Of a DNA stretch of 26,015 nucleotides, positions 14,501 through 20,476 are shown one piece after another (the stretch's first letter is position 1; the number at the start of each line of letters is the position of its first letter). The notes under the pieces are model-generated. The model was not told the origin of the DNA. It did not search any database and saw only the letters and a list, made by a program, of their open reading frames with translations. This stretch comes from JACZQZ01 sp046756945 (GTDB lineage: Bacteria; Pseudomonadota; Alphaproteobacteria; Rhodospirillales; 2-02-FULL-58-16): contig JBHHXI010000027.1 of the NCBI GenBank assembly GCA_046756945.1, positions 1-26,015 on the forward strand. Reading direction: 5' to 3'. Position numbers and translations under genes: made by a program.

Positions 14501-14700
14501 GCGTCGGCAACACCTATGTCAACCGCAACATGATCGGCGCCGTGGTCGGGGTGCAGCCCTTCGGCGGCGAGGGACTGTCGGGCACCGGGCCCAAGGCCGG
14601 AGGGCCCCGCTATCTGCACCGTTTCGCCACCGAACGGACGCTGTCGGTGAATACGACGGCCGCCGGCGGCAACGCGGCCCTGGTGTCCCTGGAGGATTAG
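11557..14700 (+). CDS. putA: Bifunctional proline dehydrogenase / L-glutamate gamma-semialdehyde dehydrogenase PutA
   Basis: 1047 aa from the ATG at 11557, preceded by GAAGAGGTGTGCC; an ATG at 11536 is also in frame. PutA oxidises proline to P5C with FAD, reducing quinone at the membrane, then P5C to glutamate with NAD+. Residues 1-190 are the helical arm. About 200-490 is the PRODH barrel (VSVKLSALHPRYEF, MVRLVKGAYWDTEIKRAQ, FPLFATHNAHT, RLHGMGEALYQQ). About 560-1040 is the aldehyde dehydrogenase (ISPWNFPLAIFMGQ, Glu802 in AETGGQN, nucleophile Cys836 in GTGQRCSALR, PFGGEGLSGTGPKAGG). There is no N-terminal ribbon-helix-helix domain, so this is the shorter non-DNA-binding type A enzyme and regulation must come from another protein. 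A P/A-rich linker sits near 500-560. Monocistronic; a weak GC hairpin follows at 14722-14739. Confidence 0.96.
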   Translation: MPFVGEFPDPDPLRGAIEAAHRADEAARVEALLGDAAMDAAALQRVADTARGLVEEMRRRRTGFAGLDDFLGEYGLSNSEGVVLMCLAEALLRIPDAETANRLIRDKIVDADWEGHLGASDSLLVNASTWALMLTGRVVRMDEGAFGDVGSFLRRLVAKSGEPLIRQAMTQAMRILGRQFVMGRTIEEALERAGGPEARGYRYSYDMLGEAARTAADAERYMEAYSQAIAAVGAESAGRGVVEGPGVSVKLSALHPRYEFAQRERVMGELVPRLARLARQAQEADIGLCVDAEEADRLDLSLDVIEAVFADVAATGWDGFGVAVQAYQKRAYFVLDWLSALARRHRRRLMVRLVKGAYWDTEIKRAQEHGLDGYPVFTRKVSTDVSYLACARKILACRDVFFPLFATHNAHTLAAVLELAGDFRDFEFQRLHGMGEALYQQVVEKGGLGARCRVYAPVGTHEDLLAYLARRLLENGANTSFVNRIVDRTAPVDDVIADPLAKAAALPSKPHPRIPPPASLYGTERRNSRGLDLSDPASLRPLARAMAAAPVPWRAAPVVGGAATGGAGERAVLDPADRRRQVGTVAEAQGQDIDRAVAQAAGAAAGWDATPAGDRAACLERAAGLLEDDMAELMAMCVREAGKTIADALAEVREAVDFCRYYALRARADFAGADSLAGPTGESNELALHGRGVFACISPWNFPLAIFMGQVSAALAAGNAVVAKPAEQTPLIAARAVDILHRAGVPGEALHLLPGDGPAVGAPLVADPRVSGVAFTGSVDTARQINQALAARPGPIVPLVAETGGQNVMIVDSTALPEQVVADALTSAFQGTGQRCSALRVVFLQDDIAGRIVDMLVGATAELAVGDPALLSTDAGPVIDPDALAMLEAHGRRMDRDGRLLCRTPMPGACAHGTFFAPCIYRIDRLDQLEGEVFGPILHVVTYAADRLDEVIEAVNGTGYGLTLGIHSRVDSTVRRIHERLRVGNTYVNRNMIGAVVGVQPFGGEGLSGTGPKAGGPRYLHRFATERTLSVNTTAAGGNAALVSLED

Positions 14701-14790
14701 TCGCCGGAAGCGGCCCATCCCGGCCCGCTCCGCCGGGCCCGAACGGCGAAAAGGGTCTTCCATGTTAAATTTCGTTTTATCAATTAGTTA

Positions 14791-14804
14791 TTGGAAATTT
14801 CCAA
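14791..14804. promoter_or_regulatory. Perfect 14-bp palindrome in an AT-rich patch
   Basis: TTGGAAATTTCCAA is fully self-complementary and lies in a low-GC stretch (14762-14815) between putA and the lipoprotein gene. It looks like a dimeric regulator site; the regulator is unknown. Confidence 0.35.
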
Positions 14805-14845
14805 GGTTACAGATGAACAACATTCGCGGCCCGGCGCGGCGTCGC

Positions 14846-14891
14846 ACCTCCGGTGCGCGGGGGTGGGACACCTGCGGTGCGCGGGGGTGGG
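14846..14891. repeat. Two-copy tandem repeat, 24-bp period
   Basis: Copies at 14846-14867 and 14870-14891 (ACCTSCGGTGCGCGGGGGTG plus GG) differ at one base, C versus G at the fifth position. They lie 70-120 bp before the lipoprotein start. No coding role is evident. Confidence 0.7.
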
Positions 14892-14963
14892 CCGAGCCGT
14901 TGCCCGCCGGCCGCGCCGGGCGCGCCAATTGTTCGCGCCGACGAAACGGGCTATAGAGTCCTT

Positions 14964-15290
14964 ATGGGATCGTTTCGCTTTGTCCGGCTGGTGGCGCGTG
15001 TCTGCCTGCCTTTCGCCGTCCTTGCGGGCTGCGCCGGGGCGACGGCCCCCTATGTGTACAAGGCGGGCGAATTCGACAGGTCGTTGCCGAACTTCGGCAA
15101 GGAGCCGACCGACATTACATCGGTAACCATCTGTTACGGCACGCGGGGGACGACGCCCGAGGAAATCCGCGACATGGCGCAAACGGAATGCGCCCAGTTC
15201 GAGAAAACGGCCAGGTTCACCGAACAGAACTACCAGACCTGCCCGCTTCTGACCCCGGTCGCCGCCCATTTCGACTGCGTGAAACCGTAG
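14964..15290 (+). CDS. Small outer-membrane-type lipoprotein, unknown function
   Basis: 108 aa. The N-terminus (MGSFRFVRLVARVCLPFAVLAGC) is a lipoprotein signal with lipobox LAGC, so Cys23 should be lipidated. The residue after it is Ala, so sorting to the outer membrane is expected. The mature domain of about 85 residues has the pattern PYVYKAGEFDRSLPNFGK, TSVTICYGTRGTTPEEIR, then QTECAQFEKTA and TCPLLTPVAAHFDC. Four mature Cys residues (in ICYG, TECA, TCPL and FDC) could form two disulfides. I have seen similar small lipoproteins in Rhodospirillales, but no function is known to me. There is no recognisable Shine-Dalgarno; TATAGA ends 8 nt before the ATG and could be a -10 box of a nearly leaderless mRNA. 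A hairpin overlaps the stop codon. Confidence 0.78.
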   Translation: MGSFRFVRLVARVCLPFAVLAGCAGATAPYVYKAGEFDRSLPNFGKEPTDITSVTICYGTRGTTPEEIRDMAQTECAQFEKTARFTEQNYQTCPLLTPVAAHFDCVKP

Positions 15291-15309
15291 GCTGAATCGA
15301 CATTCAGCC
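15290..15309 (+). terminator. Hairpin at the lipoprotein stop codon
   Basis: GGCTGAAT (15290-15297) pairs perfectly with ATTCAGCC (15302-15309) over a CGAC tetraloop, starting at the last base of the TAG stop. No T-run follows, so termination may be Rho-dependent or the stem may protect the 3' end. Confidence 0.4.
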
Positions 15310-15342
15310 CAGGCCGCGGGCGGGCGTGAACGGACGGTTGCC

Positions 15343-15379
15343 GGCCCTGGCCAGGGCCCATGGGATCGGAATACCCATG
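15343..15379. repeat. Adjacent palindrome and inverted repeat upstream of the hydrolase gene
   Basis: GGCCCTGGCCAGGGCC (15343-15358) is a perfect 16-bp palindrome. It is followed immediately by CATGGG (15359-15364) inverted against CCCATG (15374-15379). They lie 55-90 bp before the hydrolase ATG and could be operators or transcript hairpins. Confidence 0.45.
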
Positions 15380-15434
15380 TTCAATACTATCGGTATGATG
15401 TAAGCGCTCCGCGGCGGGCCCCGGCGAACGATCC

Positions 15435-16253
15435 ATGACCAATTTCATCACCGTTACGGCGATCGTCTACGTGGTTTTGGTGGCCGCCCTTTACGTCTTC
15501 CAGCGCAACATCATGTATTTTCCCGACGCCTCGGTGCCGTCGCCCGTGCACAGCGGCGTGCCCGAAATGCAGCCCGTAACGCTGGAGACCGAAGACGGAC
15601 TGAAACTCCTTGGCTGGTACCGGGCGGTGGAGGGGCAGCCGGTGGTGGTCTACTTCCACGGCAATGCCGGGAACATCGGGGCCCGCGGTTTCAAGGCCCG
15701 GGCGTTTCTGGATGCCGGCTTCGGGATGCTGCTGGTGAGCTATCGCGGGTACGGCGGCAACCGGGGCAGCCCCACCGAAGAGGGCCTGTACGCGGACGGC
15801 CGCGCCGCCCTGGATTTCCTTGAAGTCCAGGGCGTGGCACCGGAGCAGACGGTGCTGTACGGCGAATCCCTCGGCACCGGTGTCGCCGTGCAGATGGCCA
15901 GCGAAATGGCATCCGAAAATCCGGTCGGGGCCCTGGTCCTGGAAGCGCCATTGACGTCGATGGACGACGTGGCCGCCCATCACTACCCGTATGTGCCGGC
16001 CCGCTGGCTGATCAAGGACCACTTCGATTCGGCGGCCAAGATCGCCGGAATCAACACCCCGCTCCTCATTATCCACGGCGACAGGGACCGCACGATCCCC
16101 ATGAAATTCGGCCGCATGCTGTTCAAGGCCGCCGTGGAGCCCAAGGAAAGCCGATGGTTGGAGGGCGGCAATCACGAGGACCTTTTCGATTTCGGCGGCG
16201 CCGACGTGGTGATCGAGTTCGTGCGGCGGCGGGTGGCCGGCGGGCCGGAATAA
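15435..16253 (+). CDS. Membrane-anchored alpha/beta hydrolase (Bem46/ABHD13-like)
   Basis: 272 aa. Residues 4-22 (FITVTAIVYVVLVAALYVF) form an uncleaved N-terminal membrane anchor, followed by QRNIMYFPD, the usual start of this subfamily. The hydrolase core shows the oxyanion segment YFHGNAGNIG (73-82), YRGYGGNRGSP, nucleophile Ser145 in YGESLGTG, Asp218 in IIHGDRDRTIP and His247 in EGGNHEDLF, so the Ser-Asp-His triad is complete. Family members are serine esterases, depalmitoylases or peptidases of unknown bacterial substrate. The domain should face the periplasm or cytoplasm depending on anchor orientation; with few positive residues before the helix I cannot decide. Monocistronic, with palindromes upstream and an intrinsic-type terminator 130 nt downstream. 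Confidence 0.85.
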   Translation: MTNFITVTAIVYVVLVAALYVFQRNIMYFPDASVPSPVHSGVPEMQPVTLETEDGLKLLGWYRAVEGQPVVVYFHGNAGNIGARGFKARAFLDAGFGMLLVSYRGYGGNRGSPTEEGLYADGRAALDFLEVQGVAPEQTVLYGESLGTGVAVQMASEMASENPVGALVLEAPLTSMDDVAAHHYPYVPARWLIKDHFDSAAKIAGINTPLLIIHGDRDRTIPMKFGRMLFKAAVEPKESRWLEGGNHEDLFDFGGADVVIEFVRRRVAGGPE

Positions 16254-16383
16254 GCCATGAGTATAGGCCGAGATTCCTAACGGATTGCCCATTGAGCACG
16301 TGATTTCGGATTAATTTTCCGATATACTACCTTAAATTAAAAGAAAATTTTCGAACGGTGTGACGTTCGGTATCAGGGGTGGA

Positions 16384-16424
16384 GACGGCGCCGGTGACAA
16401 CCGGGCGCCGTCTATTTGTTTGTG
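16384..16424 (+). terminator. Intrinsic terminator, or leader hairpin of the next gene
   Basis: GACGGCGCC (16384-16392) pairs with GGCGCCGTC (16404-16412), with GGT/ACC extending the stem inward, and TATTTGTTTGTGT follows. It could end the hydrolase transcript. It also lies only 12 nt before the ATG at 16437, and an AT-rich promoter-like stretch (TATACT at 16323-16328) lies upstream of it, so it may act as a leader attenuator. Confidence 0.55.
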
Positions 16425-16436
16425 TACGGGACGGAT

Positions 16437-16859
16437 ATGGCGCAGATCGGAAAAATCGGTTCGGCACCTCCGGCGGCCGGCGTGGCCGGTGGCCGCATGG
16501 TCCCCGGGGCGCGCGGCGTGACCTCCACGGATCGCCCGGCGGTGGAGGGGATCAGCCCGCGGGCCGGCGTCTCCTTCGATGACGCCGCGTTCGGTGACGA
16601 CGACCACGCCCCGCCCGGCGACGAAGACAAGGCCGGCGGCCCGGAGGCACCCCTGGTCTTCACCACCATGACCCGGGCCTTTGCCGCCATGTTCGATGTC
16701 TCCGCCCCGGCCAAGGGCCCGGGCGGGCCGGCCAGGGGCGCCCAATCCCACGCCTCCGCCGGATTGCGCTCCCGGGCCATCGACACCTACGAGTCCAACA
16801 CAAAGGTCGTCAGCGGCGCCGCACCCGCCCGCGGCGGGTCCTTCAAATTAGCCCTCTAG
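16437..16859 (+). CDS. Hypothetical low-complexity protein
   Basis: 140 aa from the ATG at 16437 (GGGACGGAT upstream); TTG at 16416 and GTG at 16422 are in-frame alternatives. The N-terminal half is rich in Gly, Ala, Pro and Asp and probably disordered. A predicted helix VFTTMTRAFAAMFDVSA is followed by a more ordered motif LRSRAIDTYESNTKV and the tail GGSFKLAL. The RAIxTYE-N motif recalls short conserved proteins of Rhodospirillales, function unknown to me. There is no signal peptide or membrane span. The TAG stop lies within the terminal CTAG of the 181-bp repeat (16856-17036), so the last residues could have been fixed by that insertion. A T-tailed hairpin sits in its putative 5' leader. 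Confidence 0.6.
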   Translation: MAQIGKIGSAPPAAGVAGGRMVPGARGVTSTDRPAVEGISPRAGVSFDDAAFGDDDHAPPGDEDKAGGPEAPLVFTTMTRAFAAMFDVSAPAKGPGGPARGAQSHASAGLRSRAIDTYESNTKVVSGAAPARGGSFKLAL

Positions 16860-17036
16860 CAGGCTGCTGAAAAAGGGCGTTGCTGGTGCCTTATGCTTCG
16901 AGACGGCGCTCCGCGCCTCCTCAGCATGAGGGGTAAGTGTTTGATTATATGAGAATCCTCATCCTGAGGAGCCGCCCAAAGGGCGGCGTCTCGAAGGATA
17001 GGACGGCACATGGGTGGTTTTTCAGCAGCCTGCTAG
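16856..17036. mobile_element. 181-bp palindromic MITE-like element (complete copy)
   Basis: Perfect 19-bp terminal inverted repeats CTAGCAGGCTGCTGAAAAA (16856-16874 and complement at 17018-17036) bound a non-coding element. CTAG is itself palindromic, so it may be target duplication or terminus. Inside, two inverted arms (16893-16931 and 16957-16999) are related copies of an alphaproteobacterial hairpin unit. Each has CCTCAnnnTGAGG and a GC stem (GGCGC-TCC-GCGCC; GCCGCCC-AAA-GGGCGGC) next to GTCTCGAAG. The whole can fold as a cloverleaf. A 54-bp exact match to its right end occurs inverted at 25962-26015. No transposase lies in the window; a trans-acting one is inferred. Confidence 0.85.
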
Positions 17037-17115
17037 GTGGCCCTTTGACGGGGACTGCGCCTTCCTCCCCGGGCGATGCCGCGGGAACGGCCGCACACCG
17101 GGATGGATGGGCGAC

Positions 17116-17277
17116 TCAGGCGCCGAAAACCCCCAGCAAAACGACGGCGATCAGGATCAAACCCGTGGCCCAGACCGCCGGGCTCAAACCCGTGGCCCGG
17201 CCGCCGGCCTGCGCGGGCGGGTGATCGGGGCCGGGCGCCCCTGTCTGGTTCCGTTGTTCAGAGAATTCGTCGGCCAT
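17116..17277 (-). CDS. 53-residue tail-anchored membrane protein, unknown function
   Basis: Starts MADEFSEQRNQTGAPGPDHP, a hydrophilic Pro/Gly-rich N-terminus, and ends in a single C-terminal hydrophobic helix (SPAVWATGLILIAVVLLGVF, then GA). This is the topology of a tail-anchored or reverse-signal small protein. An exact 15-nt direct repeat (17157-17171 and 17184-17198) with a 27-nt period duplicates nine codons in frame, giving ATGL twice. No strong ribosome-binding site is visible, which lowers confidence; the clean amphipathic design and codon bias argue for it. It is divergent from the Panacea-domain gene at 17457, with a 179-bp spacer. Confidence 0.5.
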   Translation of the reverse strand: MADEFSEQRNQTGAPGPDHPPAQAGGRATGLSPAVWATGLILIAVVLLGVFGA

Positions 17278-17456
17278 GGCTGGCGCCGCACCGCCCCACG
17301 GGAAATGGAGGTCCGAATCCCGTCCATTGTCTCCATGGCCGCGGGTCCCGTGTTAACTCTTTGTTTTCCTTGTCACCCTATATTCGCCGGCGCTTACAGG
17401 CAAGGCTGCCCATGCGGGTGATGCGAACCCGCGGGCAGCGAGGACTTGGAGGAAAC

Positions 17457-17999
17457 ATGCCGGCTGCAGTGGAATCCGCCTTCGACGTGGCCTTCTGGTT
17501 CGCCGACATGGGGCTGAACGAGAACGAATACCTGCAACCCCAGAAGCTCCATCGCCTGATGTTCTTGGCCCAGGCCTACTACGCGGTGGCCTATTCCGGG
17601 CGCCGGCTGATGCCGGCCGTCTTCGTCGCCGAGGAATTCGGTCCCATCGAGCCCACCATTTACAAGGCTTTTGCCAAGGGGCGGCCCGACGTGGACGTGG
17701 ACCTGATCGTGCCGGAGGAGGTGGAATCGTTCCTGCGCAGTATCTGGCAACGCTTTGGCCACCATTCGACCGAGCGCCTGACACGGATAACCAATGAGAC
17801 CGCGGCCTACCGGCAGGCATTGAGGAGAGGCCTGCGCGCCGAAATCGGCCACGACTCCATGCGGCGTTCGTTCGCCGGGGCGCAGGATGCGCCGGCGCTG
17901 GACCAGGTTTTGAAGCCGAAGGTCCTGCGCTCGCAGACGGGCCGGCCGGTAGCCGTCAGGGCCTGGGTGCCCGGGACCAGGCCCCGTGGCGGCATATAA
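17457..17999 (+). CDS. Panacea/SocA-like (DUF4065) domain protein
   Basis: 180 aa from the ATG preceded by TTGGAGGAAAC; an in-frame ATG at 17412 has no such site. Residues 10-110 match the Panacea (SocA/GepA, DUF4065) fold: FDVAFWFADMGLNEN, LQPQKLHRLMFLAQAYYAVAYSGRRLMP, VFVAEEFGPIEPTIYKAF, then WQRFGHHSTERLTRITNETAAYRQA. In Caulobacter SocA delivers the toxin SocB to ClpXP, and related domains neutralise many toxins. The C-terminal 50 residues are basic, probably disordered and variable. No classical toxin gene follows in the same direction: the next gene is a transporter 237 nt on. The divergent 53-aa membrane protein is the only close neighbour. It may be a stand-alone chromosomal family member rather than an antitoxin. 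Confidence 0.8.
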   Translation: MPAAVESAFDVAFWFADMGLNENEYLQPQKLHRLMFLAQAYYAVAYSGRRLMPAVFVAEEFGPIEPTIYKAFAKGRPDVDVDLIVPEEVESFLRSIWQRFGHHSTERLTRITNETAAYRQALRRGLRAEIGHDSMRRSFAGAQDAPALDQVLKPKVLRSQTGRPVAVRAWVPGTRPRGGI

Positions 18000-18074
18000 C
18001 GGCCCTTAACGCGTCGTTGATTCCGCAAAGGCCCTGCCTGCCATCAATCGAGGCCTAACCCGAGGCCCGGCTCA

Positions 18075-18135
18075 CAAAGCGTTGATTTCCGCTTTGATGG
18101 ATTGATGTTGCGGTTTGCCCATACTCCGATACAAT
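18075..18135 (+). promoter_or_regulatory. Inverted repeat and sigma-70-type promoter of the Liv operon
   Basis: CAAAGCG (18075-18081) is inverted exactly at CGCTTTG (18090-18096) over an 8-nt spacer. It is followed by TTGCGG (18108-18113), 16 nt, TACAAT (18130-18135). Transcription would start near 18142, giving a leader of about 95 nt. The dyad just upstream of the -35 box is a good position for an activator. Confidence 0.45.
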
Positions 18136-18235
18136 CGCGTCAACGTATCGTCAGCGGCCAGGTGCGCGGCAGTTCGGCAAGCTCGGGCGCTGGGACCTGC
18201 GTTGAACGGATAAAATGGTTTGGGAGGAGAACCCT

Positions 18236-19483
18236 ATGTCAAAACACTATAAGTTCCTGACCGCGTTGGCGTTCGGGGTGGCCGCGGCGGGTCTTGTCGC
18301 CGCCGGTCCGGCGAGCGCCAAGGTCGAAGGCGACACCATCATCATCGGTTCCGCCATCTCGTTCACCGGCAAGTACTCAACCAACGGCATCCATGCATCC
18401 AACGGCTACAACCTCGGCGTCAAGCGCGTCAACGAGATGGGCGGCGTCACGGTCGGCGGCAAGAAATACAAGCTGAAGGTCAAGTACTACGACGACGAGT
18501 CGACGCCGTTGCGCACGGCCCAGCTGGCCGAACGGCTGATCAAGCAGGACGGGATCAAATACATCCTTGGCCCGTACAGTTCCGCGACCACCAAGGCCAT
18601 CGCCCCGGTGACCGAAAAGTACAAGATTCCCATGGTCGAATCGGAGGGCGCGTCGCGGTCCCTGTTTACCCAGGGCTACAAGTACATCTTCGCGGTGCTG
18701 TCCACGTCCGAGCAGTACCTGGCCAGTTCCATCGCCCTGGCCGCCGATATGGCCAAGAAGGCCGGCAAGAAGCCGTCCGATGTGCGGGTGGCAATGGCGT
18801 TCGAGAACGATCCGTTCTCGCTCGACGTCAGGGCCGGTGTCGTCGACGACGTCAAAAAGTTCGGCATGGAGATCGTCATCGACGACAAACTGCCGCGCGA
18901 CCTCGCCGACATGTCGGCGACCCTGACCAAGGTCAAGGCGCTGAAACCCGACCTCCTGGTGATTTCGGGTCACTCCAAGGGCGCGGCGACGGCGGCGCGT
19001 CAGATCAAGGATATGAAGATCGACGTACCCATGATCGCCCTGACCCACTGCGAGGCGGCGAAGGTCATCAAGAAGTTCGGCGCCGCGACGAACGACTTCC
19101 TGTGCCCGACCCAATGGGCGGAAACGCTGACCTACAAGGGCAAGGCTTTCGGCACGGCGGGCGAGTACGACAAGCTCTTCAAGGCAACCTACAGCGGCTA
19201 CAAGAACGTGCCCTATCAGGCGGCCCAGGCTTCGGCGGCCGTGCTGGTATGGAAGGATGCCTTCGAGAGGGCGAATTCATTCGACACCGAAAAGCTTCGC
19301 CAGGCCCTCTCCGAAACCAATATGAAGACCTTTTACGGCACCATCAAATTCTCGAAAGCGGGCAACAATATCGCCAAGCCGATGGTTCTGCGCCAGATCC
19401 AGAACGGCAAGCTGAATGTGGTGGCGCCACCGAAGTGGGCTTCTCACAAGGTGAACTGGCCGCGCAAAGTGCCTGGAATGTAA
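18236..19483 (+). CDS. Liv-type ABC transporter periplasmic substrate-binding protein
   Basis: 415 aa from the ATG behind GGGAGGAGAACCCT; an ATG seven codons earlier lacks a site. Signal peptide 1-28 (FLTALAFGVAAAGLVAAGPASA, cut before KVEGD). The mature protein is a type I periplasmic binding fold of the HAAT/LivJ family: IIIGSAISFTGKYSTNG (ligand loop), GVKRVNEMGGVTVGGKKYKLKVKYYDDESTPLRTAQLAERLI, ILGPYSSATTKAIAPVTEKYKIPMVESEGAS, and a typical C-terminal FYGTIKFSKAGNN with PKWASHKVNWPRKVPGM. The ligand could be branched-chain amino acids or another acyl, amide or aromatic compound; Liv-type systems are diverse and sequence does not settle it. First gene of a five-gene operon, separated from livH by a strong hairpin that probably raises its relative expression. 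Confidence 0.92.
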   Translation: MSKHYKFLTALAFGVAAAGLVAAGPASAKVEGDTIIIGSAISFTGKYSTNGIHASNGYNLGVKRVNEMGGVTVGGKKYKLKVKYYDDESTPLRTAQLAERLIKQDGIKYILGPYSSATTKAIAPVTEKYKIPMVESEGASRSLFTQGYKYIFAVLSTSEQYLASSIALAADMAKKAGKKPSDVRVAMAFENDPFSLDVRAGVVDDVKKFGMEIVIDDKLPRDLADMSATLTKVKALKPDLLVISGHSKGAATAARQIKDMKIDVPMIALTHCEAAKVIKKFGAATNDFLCPTQWAETLTYKGKAFGTAGEYDKLFKATYSGYKNVPYQAAQASAAVLVWKDAFERANSFDTEKLRQALSETNMKTFYGTIKFSKAGNNIAKPMVLRQIQNGKLNVVAPPKWASHKVNWPRKVPGM

Positions 19484-19512
19484 GGCGCTTGAACCGCTAA
19501 CATCTGGTCCGT

Positions 19513-19538
19513 CCGCCCCCGCCCTCGGGCGGGGGCGG
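19513..19538 (+). terminator. Strong GC hairpin between binding protein and permease genes
   Basis: CCGCCCCCGCC (19513-19523) pairs with GGCGGGGGCGG (19528-19538) over a 4-nt loop. No T-run follows. In binding-protein operons such stems usually stabilise the upstream message and partly reduce read-through, giving excess binding protein. Confidence 0.6.
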
Positions 19539-19573
19539 CGGCATTTCGGCCAGGCACGAAGGATATCCGAAGG

Positions 19574-20476
19574 ATGTTCAACAACATCACCCTGCTCGGC
19601 ATCGCGCCGGCGTTGAACGTACAGCTCTTATTGGACGGGCTTTTCATCGGCGCCATCTTCGCCCTGGCGGCGTACGGCCTGGCCATGGTGTGGGGGGTGA
19701 TGAACGTCAAGAACCTGGCCCAGGGCGATTTCGTCATCATGGGCGGGTATATCGCCTACGTATTGTCGAAATTGGGCATTCACCCGATTCTCGGGCTGCC
19801 CGTGGCGGCCGTCATCATGTTCGGGTTCGGCTGGGTGGTCTACCGGCTGATCATCAGCCGGGTCGTCGACAAGGACATGTTTACGTCGCTGCTTGCCACC
19901 TTCGGGATGGCCCTTGTCATACAACAGTTGTTGAACCTGGCATTCGGCCCGGAAGTGCAGGCGGTCAAATCGGGATTCGCCATCCGCTCGATCCTGGACG
20001 GCCTGGTCACGGTGGCGGATATCAGGGTGGTCTCGCTGCTCCTGGCGGCCTCTCTGGCGACCCTTGTGATCACCTTCATGAGGTACAGCCGCATGGGCCA
20101 GGCCATCCGGGCGACGGCCCAGGATGCCCGGGCGGCGCGGGTCATGGGCATCGATACCGAGCGCGTCTATGCCTTCACGTTTGCCCTCAACGCCGCCATC
20201 TGCGGCGCCGCCGGCGTGCTGATTTCGATGATCTGGGTGATCCAGCCGTTCTTCGGGATGACGTACTCGATCCGGGCCTTCGTTATTGTCACCGCGGCCG
20301 GCCTGGGCAACCTGCCGGGCGTCATCATCGCCGGTCTCGGGCTTGGCGCCGCCGAGCAGTACGGAGGCTTCGTCATGGGCGCGGAACTGCAGCAGTTCAC
20401 CGTGGTCGGACTGCTCGTCCTTGTCCTGGTGTGGCGCCAGGTCCAACAGAGCCGGCACCGGCAGGTGGTGGAATGA
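19574..20476 (+). CDS. livH: Liv-type ABC transporter permease LivH
   Basis: 300 aa, ATG with CCGAAGG just upstream. Inner-membrane permease with about eight hydrophobic helices: QLLLDGLFIGAIFALAAYGLAM is the conserved first helix, followed by VMNVKNLAQGDFVIMGGYIAYV, the family signature. The cytoplasmic EAA-like coupling loop appears as SRMGQAIRATAQDARAARVMGI, which contacts the ATPases, and GVIIAGLGLGAAEQYGG lies near the end. Partner of the LivM-like permease encoded next; the two genes overlap by ATGA, so translation is coupled. Confidence 0.93.
   Translation: MFNNITLLGIAPALNVQLLLDGLFIGAIFALAAYGLAMVWGVMNVKNLAQGDFVIMGGYIAYVLSKLGIHPILGLPVAAVIMFGFGWVVYRLIISRVVDKDMFTSLLATFGMALVIQQLLNLAFGPEVQAVKSGFAIRSILDGLVTVADIRVVSLLLAASLATLVITFMRYSRMGQAIRATAQDARAARVMGIDTERVYAFTFALNAAICGAAGVLISMIWVIQPFFGMTYSIRAFVIVTAAGLGNLPGVIIAGLGLGAAEQYGGFVMGAELQQFTVVGLLVLVLVWRQVQQSRHRQVVE

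Noticed and set aside
11440..14763. Minus-strand open frame of over 1100 codons opposite putA
   Set aside because: Same third-position effect; the plus strand encodes an unmistakable PutA across the whole length.
14762..14956. Small open frame MLNFVLSISYWKF... after putA
   Set aside because: Its second half is read through the GC-rich tandem repeat and ends in Arg-rich sequence; composition changes abruptly and no ribosome site is convincing.
16856..17036. CRISPR array or complete insertion sequence
   Set aside because: There are only two internal arms in inverted orientation, no spacers and no transposase frame; the element is a short non-coding palindromic insertion.
17340..17390. Sigma-70 promoter (TTGTTT and TATATT) before the Panacea gene
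   Set aside because: The two hexamers are only 12 bp apart, too close for a normal promoter; no better pair was found.
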